From an uncultured Eubacterium sp. (GTDB lineage: Bacteria; Bacillota; Clostridia; Peptostreptococcales; Anaerovoracaceae), in the NCBI GenBank assembly GCA_905193765.1, contig CAJJPZ010000134.1, positions 1-5,839 of the forward strand: DNA of 5,839 nucleotides. The letters run 5' to 3'. Below, piece after piece: positions 1 to 5,792 of the stretch. A model generated the notes under the pieces. It worked only from the letters and a program-made list of their open reading frames with translations. It did no database searches and was not told the origin of the DNA. Made by a program: the position numbers and the translations under genes. Position 1 is the stretch's first letter. Every line of letters starts with the position of its first letter.

Positions 1-178
1 TGAGATTTGCGGAAAAGGACAGGTTTCAGGAAACAATGTATCCCATTCCAACAGACACACAAGAAGAAAATGGAATGCAAATATCCAGACTGTAAGAGTT
101 GATGACAACGGTACAGTCAGAAAAGCCAAAGTATGCACAAGTTGCATCAGATCAGGCAAGGTAAACCGTGCCATCTAA
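1..178 (+). CDS. rpmB: Ribosomal protein bL28, 3' part (5' end outside window)
   Basis: Large-subunit ribosomal protein bL28, a small basic protein of the 50S subunit. The frame gives 58 complete residues ending ...SGKVNRAI and TAA at 176-178. The usual length is about 62 residues, so only about four (typically MAKC) lie off the left edge. Base 1 is the last base of the preceding codon and fits a Cys codon. Visible hallmarks are the GKGQVSGNNVSHSNRHTRRK block and a C-terminal CTSC (Cys codons at 134-136 and 143-145). With the first Cys pair (one partly off-window, one at 8-10) this makes the four-cysteine zinc-binding version of L28. Its codons look like those of a highly expressed gene: no ATA Ile, and Arg mostly AGA. 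It ends before a strong terminator and is not part of the his operon. Identification is firm; only the start is missing. Confidence 0.97.
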   Translation, partial: EICGKGQVSGNNVSHSNRHTRRKWNANIQTVRVDDNGTVRKAKVCTSCIRSGKVNRAI

Positions 179-187
179 GGTGGATAT

Positions 188-218
188 TGACGCTCACGAA
201 AGTGGGCGTTATTTTTTT
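188..218 (+). terminator. Rho-independent terminator of rpmB
   Basis: Bases 188-197 pair with 202-211 around a GAAA tetraloop (198-201). This gives a stem of up to 10 bp with G-U wobbles at 194/205 and 189/210. A run of seven T follows at 212-218. GNRA-loop hairpins followed by a T tract are standard intrinsic terminators. It starts 10 bp after the rpmB stop and lies just upstream of the his promoter, so it insulates the operon from rpmB transcription. Confidence 0.93.
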
Positions 219-229
219 GCATAAGACGC

Positions 230-258
230 TTGACAATCAGAACGTATGATATTATAAT
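230..258 (+). promoter_or_regulatory. Consensus sigma-A promoter of the his operon
   Basis: A perfect -35 box TTGACA (230-235) is separated by exactly 17 bp from a perfect -10 box TATAAT (253-258). The predicted transcription start is near 264-266, giving a leader of about 60 nt before hisZ. Both hexamers match the vegetative consensus without mismatch, so the unregulated promoter should be strong. That makes a repressor likely for a biosynthetic operon. It is the only convincing promoter I see in the window. Confidence 0.9.
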
Positions 259-287
259 TTATCATAGTTTCACGTTAGTGTGATAAA
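241..287 (+). promoter_or_regulatory. Two overlapping inverted repeats over the -10 box and start point: candidate his operator
   Basis: Seen directly: TATGATA (245-251) is an exact inverted copy of TATCATA (260-266), with the -10 box between the arms. Outer bases 241-242 also pair with 269-270. A second dyad shares the middle arm: TTTATCA (258-264) is an exact inverted copy of TGATAAA (281-287), centred near 272.5. So three TGATA/TATCA half-sites lie within 41 bp around the -10 box and the expected start point. A protein bound here would block RNA polymerase. The likely job, by inference, is repression by a histidine-responsive regulator, for instance of the TrpR-like HisR/YerC type proposed for Bacillota. 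I could not match its motif from memory. Part of the symmetry may come from the AT-rich promoter itself. Confidence 0.5.
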
Positions 288-324
288 GTGATGAAATGAA
301 TATGAATACAGAAGAAGGTATGAC

Positions 325-1434
325 ATGATAGATGAAAAAGTTTTGAGAAATGAAGAGAAAACGGTGTTCGAACTGCGTTCACTGTACGGCAAATACGGAT
401 ATGTCCCTCTCCGCATGAGCAAGTTCGAGGAATACGAGCTGTATTCCCACAACAAGGACTTCCTGGACAGCGACCAGATAATAACTTTCAATGATATAAA
501 CGGCAAACTCATGGCCCTCAAACCAGATGTCACTCTGTCTATAGTGAAGAACGGCAAAGACCGCGAGGGGTACAAGCAGAAGGTATATTATAATGAAAAC
601 ATATACAGGACAGCAGGGGGAAGCAGGCAGTTCAGAGAAATAATGCAGGCAGGTCTCGAATGCATCGGAGATATAGACAGGTATGATATCATCGAGGTGA
701 TATCGCTGGCGGCCCAGACACTGAGACTGATATCGGAAGAGTTCTTACTGGAGATCTCACATCTCGGCATACTGAGCTCACTGCTGGACGAATCCGGCGG
801 AGATGAGACTTTCAGGAAAAAGGCAATGGCATATATCGCCGAAAAAAATGTACATGATCTCAGACGTGTGTGTGTGGAATACGATATACCTGAAAAGCAG
901 ATGGAAAAGCTGTGCAGCTTCATAGGCATCTACGGCGATCTCGATACCGTCACCGACAAGCTGGAGCCTCTCTGTGAAAGCGAAGAGTCCAGGGACGCTC
1001 TTGAAGAGCTGAGGCTGATATGCAGCCTTGTCAAGAAATTCGACTACAGTGACAGGATAAACTGCGATTTTTCCATAGTGAACAATATGAACTACTATAA
1101 CGGCATAGTGTTCAGGGGATTCCTCAACGGCATATGCGAAGGCGTGCTGTCGGGAGGTCAGTATGACAATCTGCTGAGAAAGATGGGAAGGAGATCGGGG
1201 GCTGTTGGTTTCGCGCTGTATCTCGATCTGCTGGACGATCTGATGCCGCCGGCTCCGGAGCATATGGCTGATGTACTGGTGCTCTACGATGAAGGGACCG
1301 ACCTCGGTTCGATGACGGAAAAGATAAGGACTATGATAGTCCTGGGCAAAACAGTCAGTGTGCAGAAATGCATACCGGAAAAGTTCAGGTACAGAGAAGT
1401 GCTGGATCTGAGAAAGGATGGCAATGATGATTAA
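325..1434 (+). CDS. hisZ: ATP phosphoribosyltransferase regulatory subunit HisZ
   Basis: HisZ is a catalytically inactive paralogue of histidyl-tRNA synthetase that pairs with short HisG to give active, histidine-inhibited ATP phosphoribosyltransferase in the cytoplasm. The 369 residues carry class II synthetase-like blocks: LMALKPDVTLSIVKN (about 62-76), a motif 2-like YNENIYR...REIMQAGLECIG (89-115), NMNYYNGIVFRGF (254-266) where HisRS has its LDYYTGTVFE-type block, and a motif 3-like LSGGQYDNLLRKMG...AVGFALYLDLL (275-303). The N-terminus is short, without the PxGxRD opening of many HisRS and HisZ proteins. An in-frame stop at 292-294, with no ATG, GTG or TTG after it, rules out an earlier start. 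GAAGG (314-318) sits 6 nt before the ATG. The last 60 or so residues resemble a reduced anticodon-binding region. A true HisRS is disfavoured by divergent synthetase motifs, the operon position and the neighbouring short hisG. hisZ is the first gene of the operon. Confidence 0.93.
   Translation: MIDEKVLRNEEKTVFELRSLYGKYGYVPLRMSKFEEYELYSHNKDFLDSDQIITFNDINGKLMALKPDVTLSIVKNGKDREGYKQKVYYNENIYRTAGGSRQFREIMQAGLECIGDIDRYDIIEVISLAAQTLRLISEEFLLEISHLGILSSLLDESGGDETFRKKAMAYIAEKNVHDLRRVCVEYDIPEKQMEKLCSFIGIYGDLDTVTDKLEPLCESEESRDALEELRLICSLVKKFDYSDRINCDFSIVNNMNYYNGIVFRGFLNGICEGVLSGGQYDNLLRKMGRRSGAVGFALYLDLLDDLMPPAPEHMADVLVLYDEGTDLGSMTEKIRTMIVLGKTVSVQKCIPEKFRYREVLDLRKDGNDD
1412..1417 (+). promoter_or_regulatory. 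Ribosome binding site deciding the hisG start
   Basis: GAAAGG ends directly against an ATG at 1418. In-frame ATGs at 1424 and 1427 follow at 6 and 9 nt. Normal Shine-Dalgarno spacing favours 1424 (protein starting MMINIALPKG) over 1418 (MAMMINIALPKG). The site lies inside the 3' end of hisZ. Confidence 0.6.
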
Positions 1435-2056
1435 TATAGCTCTTCCGAAGGGCAGGCTCGGAGATAAAGTATATGATAAATTCGTAGCAGCGGGATATGA
1501 ATGCGAGGCTATGAAAGAGAAGAACCGCAAACTCATATTCGAAGACAATGAAAAGGGCGTGAGATATTTCTGGGTCAAGCCGTCAGATGTATCGATATAC
1601 GTTGAAAGAGGCGCTGCTGACATAGGCGTGGCAGGAAAGGACATACTCCTTGAAAACGAACCGGATATATATGAACTGCTGGATCTTGATATAGGGAAGT
1701 GCAGGATGGCTGTGGCCTCCGTCAGGGGATTCGAGGACAACGGAAAAAGGACGCTCAAAGTCGCAACGAAGTTTACAAACGTGGCGCAGAAGTATTATAC
1801 TAAAAAGGGCCGTGACATAGACATAATAAAACTCAACGGTTCCATAGAGCTTGCGCCTATACTGGGGCTCTCGGATGTGATCGTGGATCTGGTCGAAACA
1901 GGGACGACGCTGAAGGAAAACGACCTCGAAGTGGTCGAGACAATAGTGTCGATAAGCGCGCGTCTGATAGTCAATAAGGCAAGCTTCAGGTTCAAGAACA
2001 AAGAGATAGAAGAAATAGTCAGCAGGATGAAAGAGCAGGTGACAACAGATGAGTAG
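1424..2056 (+). CDS. hisG: ATP phosphoribosyltransferase, short form (HisG-S)
   Basis: Catalyses step 1, ATP + PRPP to phosphoribosyl-ATP. At 210 residues from the chosen start (212 from the ATG at 1418) it is the short form, which lacks the C-terminal regulatory ACT-like domain of long HisG and needs HisZ. Recognisable blocks are IALPKGRL (5-12), VKPSDVSIYVERGAADIGVAGKD (about 51-73), DLDIGKCRMAVA (87-98), KLNGSIELAP (136-145) and the PRPP-binding loop DLVETGTTLKEN (155-166), all as in the family. The start at 1424 was chosen for its 6-nt spacing from GAAAGG. It overlaps the end of hisZ by 11 nt (17 nt if 1418 is used), so translation is probably coupled and the two subunits made together. 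It ends with TAG at 2054-2056, inside hisC. Confidence 0.97.
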   Translation: MMINIALPKGRLGDKVYDKFVAAGYECEAMKEKNRKLIFEDNEKGVRYFWVKPSDVSIYVERGAADIGVAGKDILLENEPDIYELLDLDIGKCRMAVASVRGFEDNGKRTLKVATKFTNVAQKYYTKKGRDIDIIKLNGSIELAPILGLSDVIVDLVETGTTLKENDLEVVETIVSISARLIVNKASFRFKNKEIEEIVSRMKEQVTTDE

Positions 2057-3116
2057 ATTTTTCAGCAGCAGATATTCGAACCTCACTCCCTATACTCCGG
2101 GAGAGCAGCCGGACAGGATGCAGGAGTACATCAAACTGAATACGAATGAATCGCCGTATCCGCCTCATGAGGATGTGGCAAAGGCCGCAGCGGAAGCCGC
2201 CGCTGGTCTTCAGATATACTCGAAGCCGGAGTGGAATGAACTGGCAGGAAAGCTGGCAGAGATAAACGGCGTGGAGCCGGATCAGATAATACTGACGAAC
2301 GGGTCGGATGAAGTGCTGAACTTTGCATTCATGGCATTCTCGGATGAAAACACTCCGCTGGCATTCCCGGATATAACCTATGGATTTTACCCGGTATTCG
2401 CAGAGCTGAACCATATACCGTATGAAGAGATACCGGTAGGTGAGGATCTTGCAGTCGATCCTGATGATTACAAAGGGATAGGAAAAACCATAGTGATAGC
2501 TAATCCGAATTCGCCTACGGGAACATATATGTCCCTTGACCAGATAGAAGATATAGTACGGTCGAATCCTGACAATATCGTCATCATAGACGAGGCGTAT
2601 GTGGATTTCGGCGCGGAGAGCGCAGTAAAGCTGGTGGACAGATATGATAATCTGCTGGTGACTCAGACTTTCTCCAAGTCACGTTCGCTCGCAGGAGGCA
2701 GACTGGGATTCGGTATAGGCAGCAGAGAGCTGGTCGCAGACCTCAACACAATAAAATATTCTACGAATCCTTATAACGTCAACAGCATGACTGCTGCGGC
2801 AGGTCTCGCATCCGTGATAAACAACGATTACTATATGTCCAACGGCGGAAGCATAATGGAGACACGTCAGTGGACAAGGAGCCACCTTGAGGAGCTGGGC
2901 TTCGAAGTGATTGATTCAAAGGCCAACTTCCTGTTTGTGAAGTCGGACAGGATAGATGGTGAGAAACTGTACCGGGAGCTCAAAGAAAAAGGCATACTGA
3001 TAAGACACTTCACAAAAGACAGGATCGCTCAGTACAACCGTGTTTCCATAGGGACAATGAGTCAGATGGAAGCATTCATAAGAGCGGTGGAAACTATTCT
3101 GGAGGAACAGAAATGA
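2049..3116 (+). CDS. hisC: Histidinol-phosphate aminotransferase
   Basis: PLP-dependent fold-type I aminotransferase. It converts imidazole-acetol phosphate plus glutamate to histidinol phosphate plus 2-oxoglutarate (step 7). The 355 residues are normal for the family. In order are LNTNESPYPP (30-39), the LTNGSDEVL cofactor-binding turn (82-90), NPNSPTGTY (152-160), IIDEAYVDF (179-187) with Asp181 placed to bind the pyridine nitrogen, TFSKSRSLAGGRLGFG (207-222) with Lys210 as the Schiff-base lysine and Arg218 at the phosphate, and RVSIGT (331-336) with the substrate-binding Arg331. The start overlaps the hisG stop by 8 nt, and AGGTG (2037-2041) lies 7 nt before the ATG. Because it sits between hisG and hisB, HisC is a better reading than a general aromatic aminotransferase, though some HisC proteins also accept aromatic substrates. 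hisD, often found just before it, is missing. Confidence 0.96.
   Translation: MSRFFSSRYSNLTPYTPGEQPDRMQEYIKLNTNESPYPPHEDVAKAAAEAAAGLQIYSKPEWNELAGKLAEINGVEPDQIILTNGSDEVLNFAFMAFSDENTPLAFPDITYGFYPVFAELNHIPYEEIPVGEDLAVDPDDYKGIGKTIVIANPNSPTGTYMSLDQIEDIVRSNPDNIVIIDEAYVDFGAESAVKLVDRYDNLLVTQTFSKSRSLAGGRLGFGIGSRELVADLNTIKYSTNPYNVNSMTAAAGLASVINNDYYMSNGGSIMETRQWTRSHLEELGFEVIDSKANFLFVKSDRIDGEKLYRELKEKGILIRHFTKDRIAQYNRVSIGTMSQMEAFIRAVETILEEQK
3101..3106 (+). promoter_or_regulatory. Ribosome binding site for hisB
   Basis: GGAGGA, a near-perfect Shine-Dalgarno within the last codons of hisC, lies 6 nt before the ATG at 3113 and 9 nt before a second in-frame ATG at 3116. Spacing slightly favours 3113, which also gives the ATGA stop-start overlap. 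The alternative would remove one Met only. Confidence 0.7.
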
Positions 3117-3703
3117 TGCGTACTTCGGAAATAAAAAGAACGACAGGTGAGACTGATATAAGCCTGAAGCTCTGTCTCGACGGGACAGGATCCTCAGTCT
3201 GCCAGACAGGATGCGGTTTTCTGGATCATATGCTGACGCTGTTTTCGAAACACGGCAGATTCGACCTTGAAGTCAGGTGCAGCGGCGATACATATGTGGA
3301 CTATCATCATACTACGGAGGACATCGGCATATGTCTGGGCAGCGCATTTGCAGACGCCCTGGGGGACAAGAAAGGTATAACTCGCTATTCTTCAGTGATA
3401 CTGCCTATGGACGAGGCGCTGATACTGTCAGCAGTGGATATTTCCGGAAGAGGCGGATTCTATCCTCAGCTCGATATACCAACTGAAAAAGTCGGAAATT
3501 TCGATACAGAGCTTTGTGAAGAGTTTTTTGTGGCTTTTTCGAGAAACAGCGGCGTCACCCTGCATGTAAGGCAGATGGCAGGCATGAACTCCCATCATAT
3601 CATAGAAGGAGTGTTCAAAGCTGTGGCCAGGAGCATGAAGGATGCGGTGGCTGTTGATGAAAGGTTTTCGGAGGAGATACCTTCCACGAAAGGAGTTTTG
3701 TAA
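3113..3703 (+). CDS. hisB: Imidazoleglycerol-phosphate dehydratase (monofunctional)
   Basis: Dehydrates imidazole glycerol phosphate to imidazole-acetol phosphate (step 6), a Mn-dependent enzyme built as a large homo-oligomer. The 196 residues hold the metal-binding sets of the family: GFLDHML (35-41), DYHHTTEDIGI (63-73) and NSHHIIEGVFKA (159-170). It also has the RGGF segment (113-116) and the typical C-terminus PSTKGVL. There is no HAD phosphatase domain at the N-terminus, unlike the bifunctional enterobacterial HisB, so histidinol-phosphate phosphatase must be encoded elsewhere. ATGA overlaps the hisC stop by 4 nt, and the stop codon abuts the hisH ATG with no gap, so translation of hisC, hisB and hisH is probably coupled. 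Confidence 0.97.
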   Translation: MMRTSEIKRTTGETDISLKLCLDGTGSSVCQTGCGFLDHMLTLFSKHGRFDLEVRCSGDTYVDYHHTTEDIGICLGSAFADALGDKKGITRYSSVILPMDEALILSAVDISGRGGFYPQLDIPTEKVGNFDTELCEEFFVAFSRNSGVTLHVRQMAGMNSHHIIEGVFKAVARSMKDAVAVDERFSEEIPSTKGVL

Positions 3704-4315
3704 ATGATAGCTGTTATAGATTACGGTGTGGGGAATATGTTTTCCCTGTGCTCATCTCTGAAATATATCGGTGCTGACGTCACGGTGACGTCGGATGCGG
3801 GGCAGATAAGAAAAGCCGACAGGATAATACTGCCGGGAGTGGGTGCATTTGCAGATGCCATAGACAAGCTGAGAAGCAAAGGTCTCGACAAAGTCATAAA
3901 AGAGGAAGCCGCTGCAGGAAAGGACATGATGGGTATATGCCTGGGTATGCAGCTGCTGTTCGAGAAGAGCTTCGAATATGGCGAACATGAGGGCCTGGGT
4001 CTTCTTAAAGGCTCGGTGGTACCCATGGAGGGGAATCTTCCGGAGGGACTGAAGATTCCGCATATAGGCTGGAACCAGCTTGAGTTCACGAAGGAGCACC
4101 GGCTTCTTTCTAAGATAAACGAGGGGGACTGTGTGTATTTCGTACACTCATACTATGCACAGGACTGCGACGACAGTCTTATCGCGGCGACGGATTACGG
4201 CAGGAAGATAACCGCGGCAGTTGCCAGGGACAATGTCATGGGCTGCCAGTTCCACCCGGAGAAAAGCGGCAAGACAGGGCTGGCGATACTCAGAGCATTT
4301 TGTGAAGGAGAATAA
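3704..4315 (+). CDS. hisH: Imidazole glycerol phosphate synthase, glutamine amidotransferase subunit
   Basis: Class I (triad) glutaminase that hydrolyses glutamine and passes ammonia through a tunnel to HisF (step 5). The 203 residues are the usual length. Features are VIDYGVGNM (4-12), the oxyanion-region PGVGAF (44-49), the nucleophile Cys79 in MGICLGMQLLFE, KIPHIGWNQ (117-125), YFVHSYYA (145-152), and His184 and Glu186 in CQFHPEKS, which complete the triad. It starts at the base after the hisB stop, with AAAGGAG (3689-3695) 8 nt upstream. hisF, encoding its partner, lies two genes on with hisA between them, a common his order. A perfect 17-bp palindrome lies inside the gene at 3776-3792. 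Confidence 0.97.
   Translation: MIAVIDYGVGNMFSLCSSLKYIGADVTVTSDAGQIRKADRIILPGVGAFADAIDKLRSKGLDKVIKEEAAAGKDMMGICLGMQLLFEKSFEYGEHEGLGLLKGSVVPMEGNLPEGLKIPHIGWNQLEFTKEHRLLSKINEGDCVYFVHSYYAQDCDDSLIAATDYGRKITAAVARDNVMGCQFHPEKSGKTGLAILRAFCEGE
3776..3792. repeat. Perfect 8-bp-arm palindrome inside hisH
   Basis: GACGTCAC (3776-3783) and its exact inverse GTGACGTC (3785-3792) flank a single G. It codes for DVTVTS in frame, and the repeated Asp-Val-Thr/Val-Thr-Ser codons may explain it by chance. No function is assigned. Confidence 0.6.
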
Positions 4316-4321
4316 GAAAAA

Positions 4322-5035
4322 ATGAATATATTTCCAGCAATAGATCTGTACGAGAAGAAAGCAGTGAGACTTTTCAAAGGCGATTACGATGACATGACAG
4401 TGTACAGTGAGGATCCTGTCAGCGTGGCTCGTGAGTTCGAGAAGCAGGGCGCATCATATATACATGTGGTGGATCTTGAGGGTGCCAGAGACGGCCTTAC
4501 GCCGAACTTCGATATAATACAGCAGATAGCAAGGGAAACGTCGCTGTTCATCGAGACCGGAGGCGGTATCAGATCCATGGAGACCATAGACAGATATCTG
4601 GGCGGAGGTGTTTCCAGGGTGATTCTTGGGACTGCTGCAGTGAAGGATGAGGCACTGCTGAAAGAAGCTGTGGAAAAATACGGAGAGAAGATAGCCGTGG
4701 GCGCAGACGTCAGGGACGGCTATATAGCGGTGAAAGGATGGCTGGAAAAGTCAGAATTCACTCTCGAAGCATTTTTTGAAAAGATGCAGCAGACAGGCGT
4801 GAAGACCATAATATGTACGGACATATCCAGAGACGGCGCTATGAAAGGCTCCAACATAGATATGTACAACAGACTGGCGGCATCCTTCGACCTTGATATC
4901 ATAGCATCAGGAGGAGTTTCCACAATGGAGGACATAAGAAAGCTCAGTCAGATGGGACTTTACGGTGCTATAATCGGAAAAGCGTATTACACGGGAGCGA
5001 TAGATCTCAGAGAGGCTATAGAGGTGGCAGAATGA
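4322..5035 (+). CDS. hisA: ProFAR isomerase (phosphoribosylformimino-AICAR-phosphate isomerase)
   Basis: A (beta-alpha)8 barrel enzyme that isomerises ProFAR to PRFAR by an Amadori rearrangement (step 4). The 237 residues are normal for the family. Asp8 in FPAIDLY and Asp129 in VGADVRDGYIAVKGW are the catalytic acid/base pair, and Thr166 in CTDISRDG matches the third active-site position of the Thermotoga enzyme. Phosphate-binding loops are visible at ETGGGIRS (78-85) and ASGGVS (195-200). Sequence and position separate it from its homologue HisF, which follows. Spacing is looser than elsewhere: 6 nt after the hisH stop, with AAGGAG (4305-4310) 11 nt before the ATG and an A-rich stretch between, so initiation may be somewhat weaker here. 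Confidence 0.96.
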   Translation: MNIFPAIDLYEKKAVRLFKGDYDDMTVYSEDPVSVAREFEKQGASYIHVVDLEGARDGLTPNFDIIQQIARETSLFIETGGGIRSMETIDRYLGGGVSRVILGTAAVKDEALLKEAVEKYGEKIAVGADVRDGYIAVKGWLEKSEFTLEAFFEKMQQTGVKTIICTDISRDGAMKGSNIDMYNRLAASFDLDIIASGGVSTMEDIRKLSQMGLYGAIIGKAYYTGAIDLREAIEVAE

Positions 5036-5790
5036 TAACAAAGAGGATAATACCATGTCTCGATGTCAGAGACGGACGTGTGGTCAAGGGAGTCAATTTC
5101 GAGGGACTGAGTGACGTATCATCTCCGGTTGAGCTGGCTTCGTACTACTCGGAAAACGGCGCCGACGAGCTGGTATTCTACGATATAACGGCGTCTGCAG
5201 AAGGCCGTGCGCTGTTCACAGATATCCTGAGGAAAGTCGCAGAGACCATATTCATACCACTTACAGTAGGCGGCGGCATAAATACAGTGGATGATTTCGA
5301 CAGAGTCCTGAAGTGCGGTGCGGACAAAGTCAGCGTCAATTCAGGCGCTATAAGAAATCCGCAGCTCATAAAGGAGGCTGCCCAGAGATACGGCAACCAG
5401 TGCGTGGTCATATCGGCTGATGTGAAGCGTGTGGACGGCGAGTTCAGAGTATTCGCCAGAGGCGGCCGTGACGATACAGGCATGGAAGCTATAAGCTGGA
5501 TAAAGAAATGTGTGGATCTTGGAGCCGGTGAAGTCGTTGTCAATTCCATAGATACCGACGGCGTGAAGGGAGGATTCGACATCGAGATGCTGAAGGCTGT
5601 ATGCGATGCGGTGGATGTGCCTGTGATAGCATCAGGCGGAGCAGGATCTTCTGATGATTTTGTGCAGCTGTTCAGGCAGATACCTGATATAGATGCAGGG
5701 CTGGCAGCTTCGATCTTCCACTTCGGCGAAGTCACCATAAAGGAACTCAAGGAAAAGCTCAGAGACAATGATATTACAGTGAGGTTATGA
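5032..5790 (+). CDS. hisF: Imidazole glycerol phosphate synthase, cyclase subunit
   Basis: A (beta-alpha)8 barrel cyclase that takes ammonia from HisH and converts PRFAR to imidazole glycerol phosphate plus AICAR (step 5). The 252 residues match the family. Catalytic Asp11 (IIPCLDV) and Asp130 (ISADVKRVDGEF) are present. So are Arg5, Glu46 (ADELVFYDI) and Lys99 (GADKVSVNS), three residues of the ammonia gate described in the Thermotoga enzyme, and the loop lysine Lys19 (VVKGVNFEG). Phosphate sites are TVGGGI (78-83) and ASGGAGS (200-206), and the protein ends ...ITVRL as is usual. ATGA overlaps the hisA stop by 4 nt, with AGGTG (5022-5026) just upstream inside hisA. Of its 21 Ile codons, 17 are ATA. 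Confidence 0.97.
   Translation: MITKRIIPCLDVRDGRVVKGVNFEGLSDVSSPVELASYYSENGADELVFYDITASAEGRALFTDILRKVAETIFIPLTVGGGINTVDDFDRVLKCGADKVSVNSGAIRNPQLIKEAAQRYGNQCVVISADVKRVDGEFRVFARGGRDDTGMEAISWIKKCVDLGAGEVVVNSIDTDGVKGGFDIEMLKAVCDAVDVPVIASGGAGSSDDFVQLFRQIPDIDAGLAASIFHFGEVTIKELKEKLRDNDITVRL
5781..5784 (+). promoter_or_regulatory. Ribosome binding site deciding the hisI start
   Basis: GAGG lies 2 nt before an ATG at 5787 (which would overlap the hisF stop as ATGA) and 8 nt before an in-frame ATG at 5793. Spacing supports 5793, so the gap from hisF is probably 2 nt and the protein starts MINIDELKF rather than MIMINIDELKF. Confidence 0.6.
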
Positions 5791-5792
5791 TC

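Noticed and set aside
252..266. PerR/Fur-like box at the promoter, since it begins TTATAAT
   Set aside because: Only the first half fits; the second half matches 2 of 7 consensus positions. The fit comes from the -10 hexamer itself.
271..280. Small hairpin CAC-GTTA-GTG in the leader as a riboswitch or attenuator element
   Set aside because: A 3-bp stem is too weak, and no T run or alternative pairing follows.
179..324. Small RNA or mobile-element remnant in the rpmB-hisZ gap
   Set aside because: The 146-bp gap is fully explained by a terminator, a promoter, a candidate operator and a short leader. There are no terminal repeats or tRNA-like folds.
325..1434. First operon gene as a genuine histidyl-tRNA synthetase
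   Set aside because: Synthetase signature motifs are altered, the C-terminal anticodon-binding region is reduced, and it is followed directly by short-form hisG, which requires HisZ.
778..1758. Long open frame on the minus strand (326 codons) opposite hisZ and hisG
   Set aside because: The opposite strand encodes two well-recognised proteins across the whole span. The antisense translation has no family motif I recognise, and I see no promoter or ribosome site for it.
3520..3540. T-rich stretches in hisB as a possible internal terminator
   Set aside because: The T6 and T5 runs are not preceded by a stable hairpin (only a 3-bp stem nearby), and the frame continues through conserved HisB sequence.
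5178..5768. Minus-strand open frame of 196 codons opposite hisF
   Set aside because: A shadow of hisF: Ser/Pro/Thr-rich low-information translation with no recognisable motif, fully inside a conserved gene.
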